A stretch of 49,872 bases of DNA from DATAEU01 sp046735355 (GTDB lineage: Bacteria; Actinomycetota; UBA4738; HRBIN12). The stretch is from assembly GCA_046735355.1 (NCBI GenBank), contig JBKPTC010000027.1, forward strand, positions 1 through 49,872, in the 5' to 3' direction. Below, piece after piece: positions 33,918 through 41,772 of this stretch (position 1 is its first letter; every line of letters starts with the position of its first letter). The notes beneath the pieces are model-generated. The model was given only the letters and a program-made list of their open reading frames with translations. It was not told where the DNA came from and searched no databases. Both the position numbers and the translations under genes were made by a program.

Positions 33918-34961
33918 ATGTCCGGTCAGGACGTCGCGTTCGACGTCGTCATCCCGACCGTCGGCCGTCCGTCGCTCGCGACGCTCGTGCGGATCCTCGA
34001 CCGCGACGGCGGCCGGGTTCCAGAGCGGCTGATCGTCGTCGACGATCGCACCGATCGCACGCGTCCGCTGCCGCTTCCGCCCATGACGCCGGCGCTGCGC
34101 GCGCGACTCGAGATCGTCGCCTCGGGCGGGCGAGGCCCTGCCGCGGCACGTAACGCGGGATGGCGCGCCGGCGCGGCGCCGTGGATCGCCTTCGTCGACG
34201 ACGACGTCGAGCCCGGCCCCGGATGGCTGACGGCGCTCGGGCGAGACCTGCGCCGGGCCGCCCCGGACGTCGCCGGCGTCCAGGGATCGATCACCGTGCC
34301 GCTACCGGCGCACCGGCGACCGACCGACTGGGAGCGGAACGTCGCGGCGCTGGAGCGCGCCCCGTGGATCACGGCGGACCTCGCGTACCGGCGCGACGTC
34401 CTCGAGCGCGTCGGCGGGTTCGACGAGCGGTTCCCGCGCGCGTATCGAGAGGACACCGATCTGGCGCTTCGCGTCCAGGCGCTCGGGCTGCGGCTGATGT
34501 ACGGGCGACGCTCCGCGCGACATCCGGTGCGGCCGACCGACGCCTGGGTCAGCGTTCGTCTCCAGCGCGGCAACGCGGACGACGTGCTGTTGCGGGCGCT
34601 GCACCCCGACCTCGGCGACGGACCGACGCACGGGATCGGCCGACGACCGTGGCACGCCGTCACCGTTGGTGCGTTCGTCGTCGGGGCGTGCGCGCTCGCG
34701 CTCGGCGCGACGGTCGTCGGCACCGTCCTGGTGACCTGCTGGGTCGCGCTCACGGGCGTGTTCGCGTGGAAGCGCATCGCCCCCGGTCCGCGCACGGGTG
34801 AGGAGATCGCCACGATGATCGCGACGTCCGTCGTCCTGCCGTTCGCGGTGTGTCTGTGGTGGCTCGCCGGCGTCGTCCGGCTGCCGAGGCTGCTCGCCGA
34901 CCGCGAGCGCGCGCCTCGGCCGAGCGTCGCGTCGGCACCGACCGTCGAGGCGGCATCGTGA
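33918..34961 (+). CDS. Family 2 glycosyltransferase with C-terminal membrane helices
   Basis: 347 aa. GT-A fold: VVIPTVGRPSLATLV, AARNAGWRAG, IAFVDDDVEPG (metal-binding DDD), VGGFDERFPRAYREDTDLALR (catalytic ED). Two or three hydrophobic helices follow at about 245-325, so it works at the membrane face. A GGGTAG (33903-33908) ends exactly 9 bases before ATG 33918, suggesting a leaderless start, but the -35 (GCGT) does not match. It overlaps the radical SAM gene by 4 bases. Confidence 0.85.
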   Translation: MSGQDVAFDVVIPTVGRPSLATLVRILDRDGGRVPERLIVVDDRTDRTRPLPLPPMTPALRARLEIVASGGRGPAAARNAGWRAGAAPWIAFVDDDVEPGPGWLTALGRDLRRAAPDVAGVQGSITVPLPAHRRPTDWERNVAALERAPWITADLAYRRDVLERVGGFDERFPRAYREDTDLALRVQALGLRLMYGRRSARHPVRPTDAWVSVRLQRGNADDVLLRALHPDLGDGPTHGIGRRPWHAVTVGAFVVGACALALGATVVGTVLVTCWVALTGVFAWKRIAPGPRTGEEIATMIATSVVLPFAVCLWWLAGVVRLPRLLADRERAPRPSVASAPTVEAAS

Positions 34962-35995
34962 CGATCGCCGGGACGGGCCCGCGTCTCACGACGCTCGACC
35001 CGCCGCTGCCACGCGAGATCCAGCTCGAGGTGACGCGCTCGTGCAACCTCCGCTGCCGCATGTGTCTCGTCCGCTATCGCGACGTTCCGAACCGCCGCGA
35101 AGGCAGCATGCCGTTCGAGACGTTCAAGCGCGTCGTCGACGAGCTGCCCGATCTGCGGGCGATCACCCTCCAGGGGCTCGGCGAGCCGCTCCTCGCGCCC
35201 GATCTGTTCCGGATGATCGAGTACGCGACCGGGCGCGGCATCACGATCGGCTTCAACACCAACGCGACGCTGCTCACACGCGCGCGCGCCGAGCGACTGA
35301 TCCGCGCGCATCTCGACTGGCTCCACGTCTCGATCGACGGCGCGACGGCCGAGACGTATGAATCGATCCGGGACGGCTCGAGCTTCGAGCGGGTCCGCCG
35401 CAACCTGGCCGGGATCGTCGAGGCCAAGCGGGAGCTCGGATCGGACCGTCCGGAGCTCTCTTTGATCTTCGTCGCGATGCGCCGGAACGTCGGCGAGCTG
35501 CCGTCGTTCGTACGCCTGGCCGCCGAGACCGGCGTCGACGACGTGCACGTCCAGAACCTCTCGCACTCGTTCGACGACGCCGCGGGACTTCCGGGCTACG
35601 ACGCGATCCGGTCGTTCACGCTCGAAGAGGCGCTGTGGGTCGACGGGTCCGGCGAGGCCGAGGCGACACGGGCGTTCGACCGCGCGCGCGCCGAGGCCGA
35701 GCGGCTCGGCGTCCGTCTGCGTCTTCCGAAGACCGAGGCGGCGACGCGGCCGCGCACGCCCGGCACGCCGGGGTGCTTCTGGCCGTGGGAGGAGTCGTAC
35801 GTGCACCACGACGGCAAGGTGCAGCCGTGCTGCATGATCATGGGCGAGGATCGGGCGGTCATCGGCGACGTGCACGAGGGCGGGTTCGGCGCGGTGTGGA
35901 GGAGCGAGCGGTATCGCGACTTCCGGAGCCGCCTGCTGACCGACGATCCCCCCGACATCTGTCGCGGCTGTTCGCTCTACCGCGGCGTGTTCTGA
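34958..35995 (+). CDS. Radical SAM protein with SPASM-type C-terminus
   Basis: 345 aa. The radical SAM cluster motif is CNLRCRMC (CxxxCxxC), followed by LQGLGEPLLAPDLF and HVSIDGATAETY. The C-terminus has extra cysteines (GCFWPWEES, QPCCMIMGED, DICRGCSLY) that would hold an auxiliary Fe-S cluster. GTG 34958 overlaps the GT2 stop as GTGA. No precursor peptide is seen nearby, so it is more likely to act on a sugar or lipid carrier made with the GT2 than on a peptide; this is inference. Confidence 0.86.
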   Translation: MTIAGTGPRLTTLDPPLPREIQLEVTRSCNLRCRMCLVRYRDVPNRREGSMPFETFKRVVDELPDLRAITLQGLGEPLLAPDLFRMIEYATGRGITIGFNTNATLLTRARAERLIRAHLDWLHVSIDGATAETYESIRDGSSFERVRRNLAGIVEAKRELGSDRPELSLIFVAMRRNVGELPSFVRLAAETGVDDVHVQNLSHSFDDAAGLPGYDAIRSFTLEEALWVDGSGEAEATRAFDRARAEAERLGVRLRLPKTEAATRPRTPGTPGCFWPWEESYVHHDGKVQPCCMIMGEDRAVIGDVHEGGFGAVWRSERYRDFRSRLLTDDPPDICRGCSLYRGVF

Positions 35996-36002
35996 GCCGC
36001 GG

Positions 36003-36437
36003 TCAGCGCGAGCCGTCGCCGTCGGCGACGAATCCCGGCGGATCGCTCGCGGGAAACGACTCCTCGGACGCCTCGGTCACGTCGTCGTCGTCCGGCTCGC
36101 GCAGCGCCTCCAGACGCGAGGGCGAGCGCACGCCGGCCCGGTCGTCGGCCGAATCGTCCGGGTCGAACGCCTCACGCGCGGCGTCGATGAGGTCGAGGAC
36201 CGCGTCGTCGAACCCGTCGGCGCCGGGAGCGAGCAGACGAAGCCGCGCCGTCGCGTCGCGAACCGCCGTGTACCGCCGGTCGTCGCGGACGTCGGCGAGG
36301 CGATCCGCGACCGCTACGACGATCCGGTCGACCAGGTCGCGCTTCTCCCGCTCGGCGTCCTGTGCGGGCAGCGCCTCGTAGCGCTCGAACAGGTCGTCGA
36401 GCGTCTCGTCCGGCGATCCGTTCGTCGGCTCGTCCAC
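36003..36437 (-). CDS. Acidic hypothetical protein (144 aa)
   Basis: Hydrophilic, helical protein with TLDDLFERYEALPAQDAERE, VDRIVVAVADRLADVRDD and a strongly acidic tail (EPDDDDVTEASEESFPASDPP). No domain recognised. GTG 36437 is chosen because a GGGTAC -10 (36447-36452) ends exactly 9 bases upstream, implying a leaderless mRNA. Convergent with the radical SAM gene and divergent from the glucosidase gene. Confidence 0.6.
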   Translation of the reverse strand: MDEPTNGSPDETLDDLFERYEALPAQDAEREKRDLVDRIVVAVADRLADVRDDRRYTAVRDATARLRLLAPGADGFDDAVLDLIDAAREAFDPDDSADDRAGVRSPSRLEALREPDDDDVTEASEESFPASDPPGFVADGDGSR

Positions 36438-36443
36438 GCGGGC

Positions 36444-36483
36444 ACCGTACCCACGCGCCGAGGCCGCGATACGTGGGTACCGT
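36444..36483. promoter_or_regulatory. Divergent -10 elements within an inverted repeat
   Basis: Arms 36444-36455 and 36472-36483 pair at 11 of 12 positions, around a 16-base centre. Each arm carries GGGTAC pointing outward: the minus one has GTAT at 36469-36472 with a 16-base spacer, a near-consensus SigB-type promoter for the 144-aa gene; the plus one (36475-36480) lacks a GTTT and lies 11 bases before ATG 36492. It may also be an operator. Confidence 0.5.
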
Positions 36484-36491
36484 AGCTCGCG

Positions 36492-38111
36492 ATGACGCCA
36501 TCCCGACGCGACGGACGTCCGACCGAGCGCGCCTGGTGGCGCGACGGCGTGCTGTATCAGATCTATCCGCGGTCGTTCGCCGATTCGAACGGCGACGGCG
36601 TCGGCGACATCCCGGGGATCATCGACCGACTCGACTATCTGCAGTGGCTCGGCGTCGACGGGATCTGGCTGAACCCGATCACGCCGTCGCCCAACGCCGA
36701 CTGGGGCTACGACGTCTCCGACTACGTCGACGTGGATCCCGAGCTCGGCACGCTCGGGGACGTCGACCGTCTGGTCGTGGAGGCGGGCCGTCGAGGCATC
36801 CGCTTGATCCTCGACCTGGTTCCGAACCACACGAGCGACCGGCATCCGTGGTTCGTCGACTCGAGGACGTCGCGCTCGGCCGAGCATCGCCCCTGGTACG
36901 TCTGGGCGGATCCCAAACCCGACGGCTCACCGCCCAACAACTGGCTGTCGGTGTTCGGAGGGCCCGCGTGGACGTTCGACGAACGCACCGGGCAGTCGTA
37001 CCTGCACAACTTCCTGCCCGAGCAACCGGACCTCAACTGGTGGAACGAGCACGTGCGCTCGGCGTTCGACGAGATCCTGCGGTTCTGGTTCGACCGCGGG
37101 GTGGCGGGCTTCCGGATCGACGTCGCGCACGGGATCGTCAAGGACATCGAGCTGCGCGACAACCTGCCCGTCGTCGAGGACGACGATCCGCGAGTGCGCG
37201 AGCTCGGACAGCGGCAGGTCTACAACATGCACCGTCCCGAGGTGCACGACGTTCTTCGTCGATGGCGCGGGATCGCGAACGGATACGAAAACGAACGGAT
37301 CCTGGTCGGCGAGACGTGGGCCGTCGACCTGCCGGCGCTCGCCGCGTACTACGGTCCGAACGAGGACGAGCTCCACCTGGCGTTCAACTTCGCCTTCGCG
37401 ACCGCGCGCCTCGACGCGGATTCCCTTCGGCCGGTGGTCGAGCAGACGCAGGCGCTGCTCGCCGGGCGCGGCTGGCCGGTGTGGACCGCCTCGAACCACG
37501 ACATCGGTCGTCTGGCCGCGCGGTGGTGCGGTGGTGACGAGCGCAAGGTCCGAGCGGCGCTGTTCCTGCTCCTGACGCTTCGCGGAACGCCGTTCCTGTA
37601 CTTCGGCGACGAGCTCGGCCTCGGCGACGGCGTCCTGGCGCGCGAGCAGATCCGCGACCCCGTCGGCATCCGCCATTGGCCCTCGAACCCCGGCCGGGAC
37701 GGCGGGCGCACGCCGATGCCGTGGACCGCGGAGGAGGGCGCCGGCTTCACGCCGCCCGGCGTCGAGCCGTGGCTCCCGATCGCGCAACCCGCGACCGGAC
37801 CGGTGAGCGCACAGCGAGAGGCGCCCGGCTCGATCCTGTGCCTCGTCCGCGACCTGATCGAGCTGCGGCGCCACCGTTCCGACCTCGCCAACGGCGACGC
37901 GAGGACGGTTCCGTCCCCGCCCCGCTCGTGGGTGTTCGAGCGCGGCGACGGTCTCGTCGTGGCGCTGGCGCTCGGCGAACGCGAGGTCACCGTCGACCTG
38001 CCCGACGGCACCGTGGTCGCGGCCACCGACCCCGGTCGCACCGACGAGCGTTCGAACGGACGCGCACATCTGCGGCCGTGGGAAGGCATCCTTTTGGCCG
38101 TCGACGGGTGA
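36492..38111 (+). CDS. Alpha-glucosidase / oligo-1,6-glucosidase, GH13
   Basis: Hydrolyses alpha-glucosides in the cytoplasm (no signal peptide). GH13 motifs: YQIYPRSFADSNGDGVGDI, DLVPNHTSD (region I), GFRIDVAHG (nucleophile Asp), LVGETW (acid Glu) and ASNHDIGR (transition-state Asp). 539 aa is normal for the oligo-glucosidase subfamily; the exact bond preference cannot be read. It may also serve trehalose or osmolyte metabolism. Single gene, with only a weak hairpin downstream. Confidence 0.9.
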   Translation: MTPSRRDGRPTERAWWRDGVLYQIYPRSFADSNGDGVGDIPGIIDRLDYLQWLGVDGIWLNPITPSPNADWGYDVSDYVDVDPELGTLGDVDRLVVEAGRRGIRLILDLVPNHTSDRHPWFVDSRTSRSAEHRPWYVWADPKPDGSPPNNWLSVFGGPAWTFDERTGQSYLHNFLPEQPDLNWWNEHVRSAFDEILRFWFDRGVAGFRIDVAHGIVKDIELRDNLPVVEDDDPRVRELGQRQVYNMHRPEVHDVLRRWRGIANGYENERILVGETWAVDLPALAAYYGPNEDELHLAFNFAFATARLDADSLRPVVEQTQALLAGRGWPVWTASNHDIGRLAARWCGGDERKVRAALFLLLTLRGTPFLYFGDELGLGDGVLAREQIRDPVGIRHWPSNPGRDGGRTPMPWTAEEGAGFTPPGVEPWLPIAQPATGPVSAQREAPGSILCLVRDLIELRRHRSDLANGDARTVPSPPRSWVFERGDGLVVALALGEREVTVDLPDGTVVAATDPGRTDERSNGRAHLRPWEGILLAVDG

Positions 38112-38143
38112 CCGACCTTCGGTCTAGGCTCCTGCGAGACAAC

Positions 38144-38169
38144 GCGGTCGCCCGTTCGGGCGCGACCGC
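38144..38169 (+). terminator. Possible hairpin after the GH13 gene
   Basis: An 8-bp stem (38144-38151 with 38162-38169) around a partly paired 10-base centre, 32 bases after the stop; no T-tract follows, so it is a weak call. Confidence 0.35.
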
Positions 38170-38247
38170 TCACCCGCGCGGTTCGTCGCTCGGGTCGTGG
38201 GTACAACTGCAGGCACCAATCCGAGGACCGACGCGCGGGAGGATCGG

Positions 38248-38376
38248 ATGAACATCGGCGAGATCGTCCGAGAGGTGGAGGTGGTACCGGTCTCCGAGCC
38301 GATGCCGATCGCGGAGCCGGTCGAGGCGCCCGACACCGCGCCGGTGGCACCGGCGCGCGAGCCGGCACACACGTGA
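38248..38376 (+). CDS. Small acidic-proline protein (42 aa)
   Basis: A short gene with ATG 38248, GGGAGG 5 bases upstream and TGA at 38374-38376. The product starts MNIGEIVREVEVVPVSEPMP and continues as a proline/glutamate/alanine stretch to PAHT. It has no family that I recognise, but the ribosome site and the tight link (4 bases) to the next gene support translation. Function unknown. Confidence 0.55.
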   Translation: MNIGEIVREVEVVPVSEPMPIAEPVEAPDTAPVAPAREPAHT

Positions 38377-38380
38377 TCCA

Positions 38381-38935
38381 GTGATCCAGGACTTCGGCAG
38401 GGACATCGCCGTCGGCGCCTTCCGTGGGTACCGCTGGTGGCGCGCGGCGCGCGGCGGGTGGCTCGAATCTCCGTGGTACGGACGAGCACGCTGGGACGCC
38501 GAGGAGAACCGCGCCCGGTGCCTCGTCCTGCAGCGTCCGCGTCGGTGGGTGCGCCGCCGCCAGCCCGTCGACCATTCCGAGGGCCCGCCGGTGCTCGGTT
38601 GTGACTGCGGCTTCTACGCGCTCCACGACCCGCCCGTCGAGGCGCCGCGCGAGACGCAGCAGATCTTTCCGTGGCAGACCAGCCCCGATCTGTCCGGCCG
38701 CGGCCCGTTGGTGTTCGGCGTGGCCGAGGCGTGGGGGCGGGTGCTCGTCGGAACGCACGGCTGGCGCGCCGAGTGCTCTCGACCGATCGCGCTGTTCGTG
38801 CCGCAGGACGCCACGCTTCCGTTCACGGACGAGCACGCCATCTCCGCGCGCTACCGGATTCCGATCCTCCGCGATCTCCAGTGGCTCCTCGCGGAATGGG
38901 GACCGGACCGGATCGACTTCGCGCGCTCGGCCTGA
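38381..38935 (+). CDS. Conserved-type hypothetical protein with CDCGFYALHD motif
   Basis: 184 aa, soluble. Rich in Trp and Arg: YRWWRAARGGWLESPWYGR, then GCDCGFYALHDPP, FGVAEAWGRVLVGTHGWRAE and YRIPILRDLQWLLAEWG. The sequence looks like a compact alpha/beta protein, but I do not recognise a family. Start GTG 38381 is the first in frame. It follows the 42-aa gene by 4 bases. Confidence 0.65.
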   Translation: MIQDFGRDIAVGAFRGYRWWRAARGGWLESPWYGRARWDAEENRARCLVLQRPRRWVRRRQPVDHSEGPPVLGCDCGFYALHDPPVEAPRETQQIFPWQTSPDLSGRGPLVFGVAEAWGRVLVGTHGWRAECSRPIALFVPQDATLPFTDEHAISARYRIPILRDLQWLLAEWGPDRIDFARSA

Positions 38936-38941
38936 CGCGGT

Positions 38942-39328
38942 CTACGTAACCGCGCGGGACGCCGTCGAGAACCGAACCGTGATCGCGCCCGACTCTTCGG
39001 AGCGCTCCGCGTTCGCGAACAGCCCGCGGACGAGCTGCAGGCGGTCGAGCAGCGCGGGATCGACGTCCTCGGGAAGATACGAGCCTTCGGCGCCGGCGCG
39101 CCGTTCCCACGACCGGCTCCGGATCTCGCACGCGAGGCCGCCGCCGTCGGCTCGGATCGCGAGCGAGATGTCGCCGCCCGCGACCGCCTGCACGGGGTCC
39201 GTCGCGGCCTCCGAGACCGCGAGCTTGAGGTCCTCGACGAGGTCGTCGGCCAGCCCGTAGTGACGCGCGACGGCGGAGGCGAACACGCGAAGCGTGCCGA
39301 CGAGCCCGGGGCGCGCCGGAACGCTCAA
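38942..39328 (-). CDS. Degenerate HATPase anti-sigma factor (RsbW-like)
   Basis: 128 aa as written from TTG 39328. LVEDLKLAVSEAATDPVQAVAGG resembles the N-box of RsbW proteins, but the key Asn is Asp, and the DxGxG G1 box and glycine-rich lid are not recognisable (CEIRSRSWERRAG instead). It pairs with the STAS gene upstream. CTG at 39379, overlapping the STAS stop as CTGA, would extend it by 17 residues and make the usual coupled pair, so the start is uncertain. Confidence 0.7.
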   Translation of the reverse strand: MSVPARPGLVGTLRVFASAVARHYGLADDLVEDLKLAVSEAATDPVQAVAGGDISLAIRADGGGLACEIRSRSWERRAGAEGSYLPEDVDPALLDRLQLVRGLFANAERSEESGAITVRFSTASRAVT

Positions 39329-39375
39329 CGTGAACCGGTCGGACGTGCCGTCTGCCTCCGCCGGGCGGTCGCTCG

Positions 39376-39720
39376 TCAGGAGGCCGTTGCCTCGGTGACC
39401 GACTGGTGGATCGGAAACACGCGATCGAGCCCGGTGATGGTGAGAACCTTGTGCACCGAGCCCTCCGGTGCCACGAGCGCGAGCTGGCCGTCGCGCTCGC
39501 GAGCGCGCTTGAGCGCGGTCACCAGCACGCCGAGACCGCTCGAGTCCATGAAGCCGACGTCGGTGAGATCGATGACGAGCTTGCTCTGACCCTGCTCGAT
39601 CATCTCGGTGACCTTGTCCTTCAGCTGCGGCGACGTGTACAGGTCCACCTCGCCCTTCACGTCGAGGACGCCCCAGCCGGACTCCGTCCTTGATTCGAGT
39701 ACGAGGTCGATCGTCGCCAC
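39376..39720 (-). CDS. STAS-domain anti-anti-sigma factor
   Basis: 114 aa. LDVKGEVDLYTSPQLKDKV then VIDLTDVGFMDSSGLGVLV, with the target Ser in DSSG, and a C-terminal VFPIHQSVTEAT. It would release a sigma factor when unphosphorylated. The start is GTG 39720, but its GGGAGG ribosome site touches it, so ATC nine bases downstream is a possible non-standard start. A TATACT (39760-39765 on this strand) could be a vegetative -10. Confidence 0.85.
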   Translation of the reverse strand: MATIDLVLESRTESGWGVLDVKGEVDLYTSPQLKDKVTEMIEQGQSKLVIDLTDVGFMDSSGLGVLVTALKRARERDGQLALVAPEGSVHKVLTITGLDRVFPIHQSVTEATAS

Positions 39721-39792
39721 CTCCCGGATTCGCGCCGCGTCGGTCGTCGGAACCGACACAGTATAGGGACGGACCGCAGGTCCTCCGACGGC

Positions 39793-39818
39793 GTTTCGCC
39801 GCAGCGTATCAGCGGTAT
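39793..39818 (+). promoter_or_regulatory. Possible SigB-type promoter of the DUF6328 gene
   Basis: GTTT (39793-39796), 16 bases, CGGTAT (39813-39818; one change from GGGTAT), then 10 bases to ATG 39829. It covers the earlier ATG 39817, which argues for the later start. Confidence 0.45.
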
Positions 39819-39828
39819 GACGCGCGCC

Positions 39829-40386
39829 ATGGGATCCCCCGCGAACGGCGCCTCGGACGACGCGTCCCCGGAGCCGGGACCGGGCGAGCCGGACCGCGGC
39901 GAGAGCCCGAAGGAGAAGCGCGACCGAGAGCTGATCGAGCTGCTCAACGAGCTCCGCGTCGCGTTGCCCGGCGTGCAGGTGTTGTTCGCGTTCCTGCTGA
40001 CCGTGCCCTTCAGCCAGCGGTTCGGCCAGCTGACCGAGGAGCAGAAGGTCGTGTACTTCGCGACCTTCGTGGCGACGGCGCTCGCGACGGCGATGCTCAT
40101 GACCCCCACGTCGTACCACCGCATCCGGTTCCGGCAGGCGGACAAGGAGCGGCTGCTCCGGATCGGCAACGTCGCCGCGATCGGCGGGCTGGTCTTCCTG
40201 CTGCTCGCGGTGGCCGGATGCGTCTTCCTCATCGCCGACCTGGTGTTCGACGCGAGGGCCGCGGCCGCGGTCTCGGTCGTGATGACGCTCGCCTACGGAA
40301 CGTTGTGGTTCGTGCTGCCGCTGTCGCGGCGGCTCCGCGAGTCGATCGCCGACGAGGACGACGACGACACGCCGCTCGACGAGTGA
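39829..40386 (+). CDS. DUF6328-like four-helix membrane protein
   Basis: 185 aa. A charged N-terminus (PKEKRDRELIELLNELRVALPGVQ) leads into four hydrophobic helices (LFAFLLTVPFSQ; FATFVATALATAMLM; IGGLVFLLLAVAGCVFLIADLVF; AVVMTLAYGTLWFVLP region) and an acidic C-terminus. The pattern fits the DUF6328 family. The start is ATG 39829 (see promoter); ATG 39817 adds four residues. Integral membrane protein of unknown role. Confidence 0.75.
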   Translation: MGSPANGASDDASPEPGPGEPDRGESPKEKRDRELIELLNELRVALPGVQVLFAFLLTVPFSQRFGQLTEEQKVVYFATFVATALATAMLMTPTSYHRIRFRQADKERLLRIGNVAAIGGLVFLLLAVAGCVFLIADLVFDARAAAAVSVVMTLAYGTLWFVLPLSRRLRESIADEDDDDTPLDE

Positions 40387-40399
40387 GAGGCAGTCGACG

Positions 40400-40615
40400 C
40401 TACGAGCGCTTGTCCTTGCGCTCGATCCGGAGGATGAAGGGATGCAGCGGCTCGTGCTGCCAGCAGAGCTTCGACGAGTTGTACCGGGACAGGACGGTGC
40501 TGCAGCCGGCGGCGGCGCAGGTCCGCTCGCCCTCGTACGTGCGAGACGCCCGGCGGGCGGTCGGTCTGACGGCCCGCAGGGCCACGGACTCGGACATGAC
40601 CTCGGACACCTGCAT
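40400..40615 (-). CDS. Small Cys/His zinc-finger-like protein (71 aa)
   Basis: The central segment RTCAAAGCSTVLSRYNSSKLC followed by WQHE places three Cys and one His as a likely single metal site; the N-terminus is basic, the C-terminus hydrophilic. Similar short actinobacterial proteins with an LSxYN between the metal ligands recur, but a function is not known to me. ATG 40615 follows GAGG. It has a textbook SigB-type promoter. Confidence 0.68.
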   Translation of the reverse strand: MQVSEVMSESVALRAVRPTARRASRTYEGERTCAAAGCSTVLSRYNSSKLCWQHEPLHPFILRIERKDKRS

Positions 40616-40650
40616 GCCGCCTCCTCGCGATCGGTTCGGGCGGGCGACCG

Positions 40651-40676
40651 GTACCCCGGGATCCGCGCGGTGAAAC
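40651..40676 (-). promoter_or_regulatory. SigB-type promoter of the 71-aa gene
   Basis: On the minus strand, GTTT (40673-40676), 16 bases, GGGTAC (40651-40656). Confidence 0.75.
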
Positions 40677-40718
40677 GGCGCCGCGCGGATCCCGGAGCGC
40701 GCTGGCCGATCGGCTCGC

Positions 40719-41246
40719 TCAGTCGTCGCGGTCGACGAGATACGGCGCGATGCTGAAGAACCCGCCGACGAGCGCCAGCACGCTGCCGGCGAGCGCCACC
40801 CACATCCCGGGGCCGATGGAGTTCGGAAGCGCCAGGCCGGCCCGGTTCATCTCGATCACGACGAGCACCAGCTCGATGATCCCGAGCGCGCCGGCGATCC
40901 GGGTCAACCATCCGCCCCATCCGGCCATGCCGAGAAGCGCGAGCAGCCCGAGCAGGATCATGACGGCGCCGGGCGACGTGACGAACGAGTTCGTCGCCAC
41001 GAACGCCGGGCGGTACAGGGACCGCAGCGGCAGCTCCGTGCCGACCAGGTCGCCGTTCGGACTGTTGTTCACCCACACGAGGAACGCGCCGACGATCATC
41101 CCGGCGGCGCCGAGGAGCGTGAGGATCAGACGGACGATGTTCGGCGCCGTCGTGCCGGCCACCGTCCGCGTGGGCGCGCGCTCCACCACGCGATCCCGCT
41201 CGACGACGACCCGATCCTCGTCGTCGTGGTCATGTGCCACAGCCAT
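40719..41246 (-). CDS. Four-helix membrane protein
   Basis: 175 aa. The N-terminus is charged (MAVAHDHDDEDRVVVERDRV), followed by four hydrophobic helices (IVRLILTLLGAAGMIVGAFLVWV; PGAVMILLGLLALLGMAGW; GALGIIELVLVVIEM; MWVALAGSVLALVGGFFSIA) and a short acidic tail. No family named. ATG 41246 follows AAGGAGGTG; the longer frame to 41402 is not used. Divergent from the SigB operon and preceded by its own stress promoter. Confidence 0.75.
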   Translation of the reverse strand: MAVAHDHDDEDRVVVERDRVVERAPTRTVAGTTAPNIVRLILTLLGAAGMIVGAFLVWVNNSPNGDLVGTELPLRSLYRPAFVATNSFVTSPGAVMILLGLLALLGMAGWGGWLTRIAGALGIIELVLVVIEMNRAGLALPNSIGPGMWVALAGSVLALVGGFFSIAPYLVDRDD

Positions 41247-41273
41247 GAGCAGCACCTCCTTCGCGGGCGTGGT

Positions 41274-41299
41274 ATCCCCGCACGCCGCGCGTCCGAAAC
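41274..41299 (-). promoter_or_regulatory. SigB-type promoter of the four-helix gene
   Basis: On the minus strand, GTTT (41296-41299), 16 bases, GGGGAT (41274-41279); with GGGATA the spacer is 17. Faces the sigB operon promoter. Confidence 0.55.
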
Positions 41300-41313
41300 G
41301 CCTGTGGCGCATC

Positions 41314-41339
41314 GTTTCGGTCCCCCAAACGGGGGGTAT
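41314..41339 (+). promoter_or_regulatory. SigB-type promoter of the sigma factor operon (autoregulation)
   Basis: GTTT (41314-41317), 16 bases, GGGTAT (41334-41339), 28 bases before ATG 41368. The best consensus match in the window lies in front of the sigma factor's own operon. Confidence 0.8.
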
Positions 41340-41367
41340 TCGGCGGGCCGCGATAGGGTGGGGCGTA

Positions 41368-41772
41368 ATGCAGAACGAACGCGATACCGAGGTCGTCGTC
41401 ACGACGCCGGCGCGACCCGAGATGGTTCATGTGCTTCGGGCCGTGGCGTCGAGCCTGGCCGCGCGCCTCGACTTCCCCTACGACGACATCGACGACCTCA
41501 GGATCTCGATCGACGAGGCGTCCGCCCAGCTCCTCGCCGTCGCCGGCGAGGGCGGGACGTTTACGCTTCGCCTGAGCGCCACGGCGGGCGGGATCCAGGC
41601 GCTCGTGAGCATCGACGGCCACAGCGTCGCGCAATGGCCGCCGGTCGACCTCGAGGACACCCTCACGTGGAAGGTGCTGTCGGGCCTGTCGGACGACGTG
41701 AGCTTCGAGTCGGGGCCGGAGGGGCCCGCGATCCGGGTGCTCAAGGTTCCGGCGACCGTGTCCGGATCGTGA
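41368..41772 (+). CDS. Probable anti-sigma factor (RsbW-like, degenerate ATPase)
   Basis: 134 aa. RPEMVHVLRAVASSLAARLDF, then DIDDLRISIDEASAQLLAVAG, where the N-box Asn is Gln; no clear DxGxG or G2 lid follows (VSIDGHSVAQWP, then WKVLSGLSDDVSF). It is the usual partner of a SigB/SigF-type factor and lies directly in front of it, overlapping by 4 bases (GTGA). It may bind the sigma factor without efficient kinase activity; this is inference. Confidence 0.78.
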   Translation: MQNERDTEVVVTTPARPEMVHVLRAVASSLAARLDFPYDDIDDLRISIDEASAQLLAVAGEGGTFTLRLSATAGGIQALVSIDGHSVAQWPPVDLEDTLTWKVLSGLSDDVSFESGPEGPAIRVLKVPATVSGS

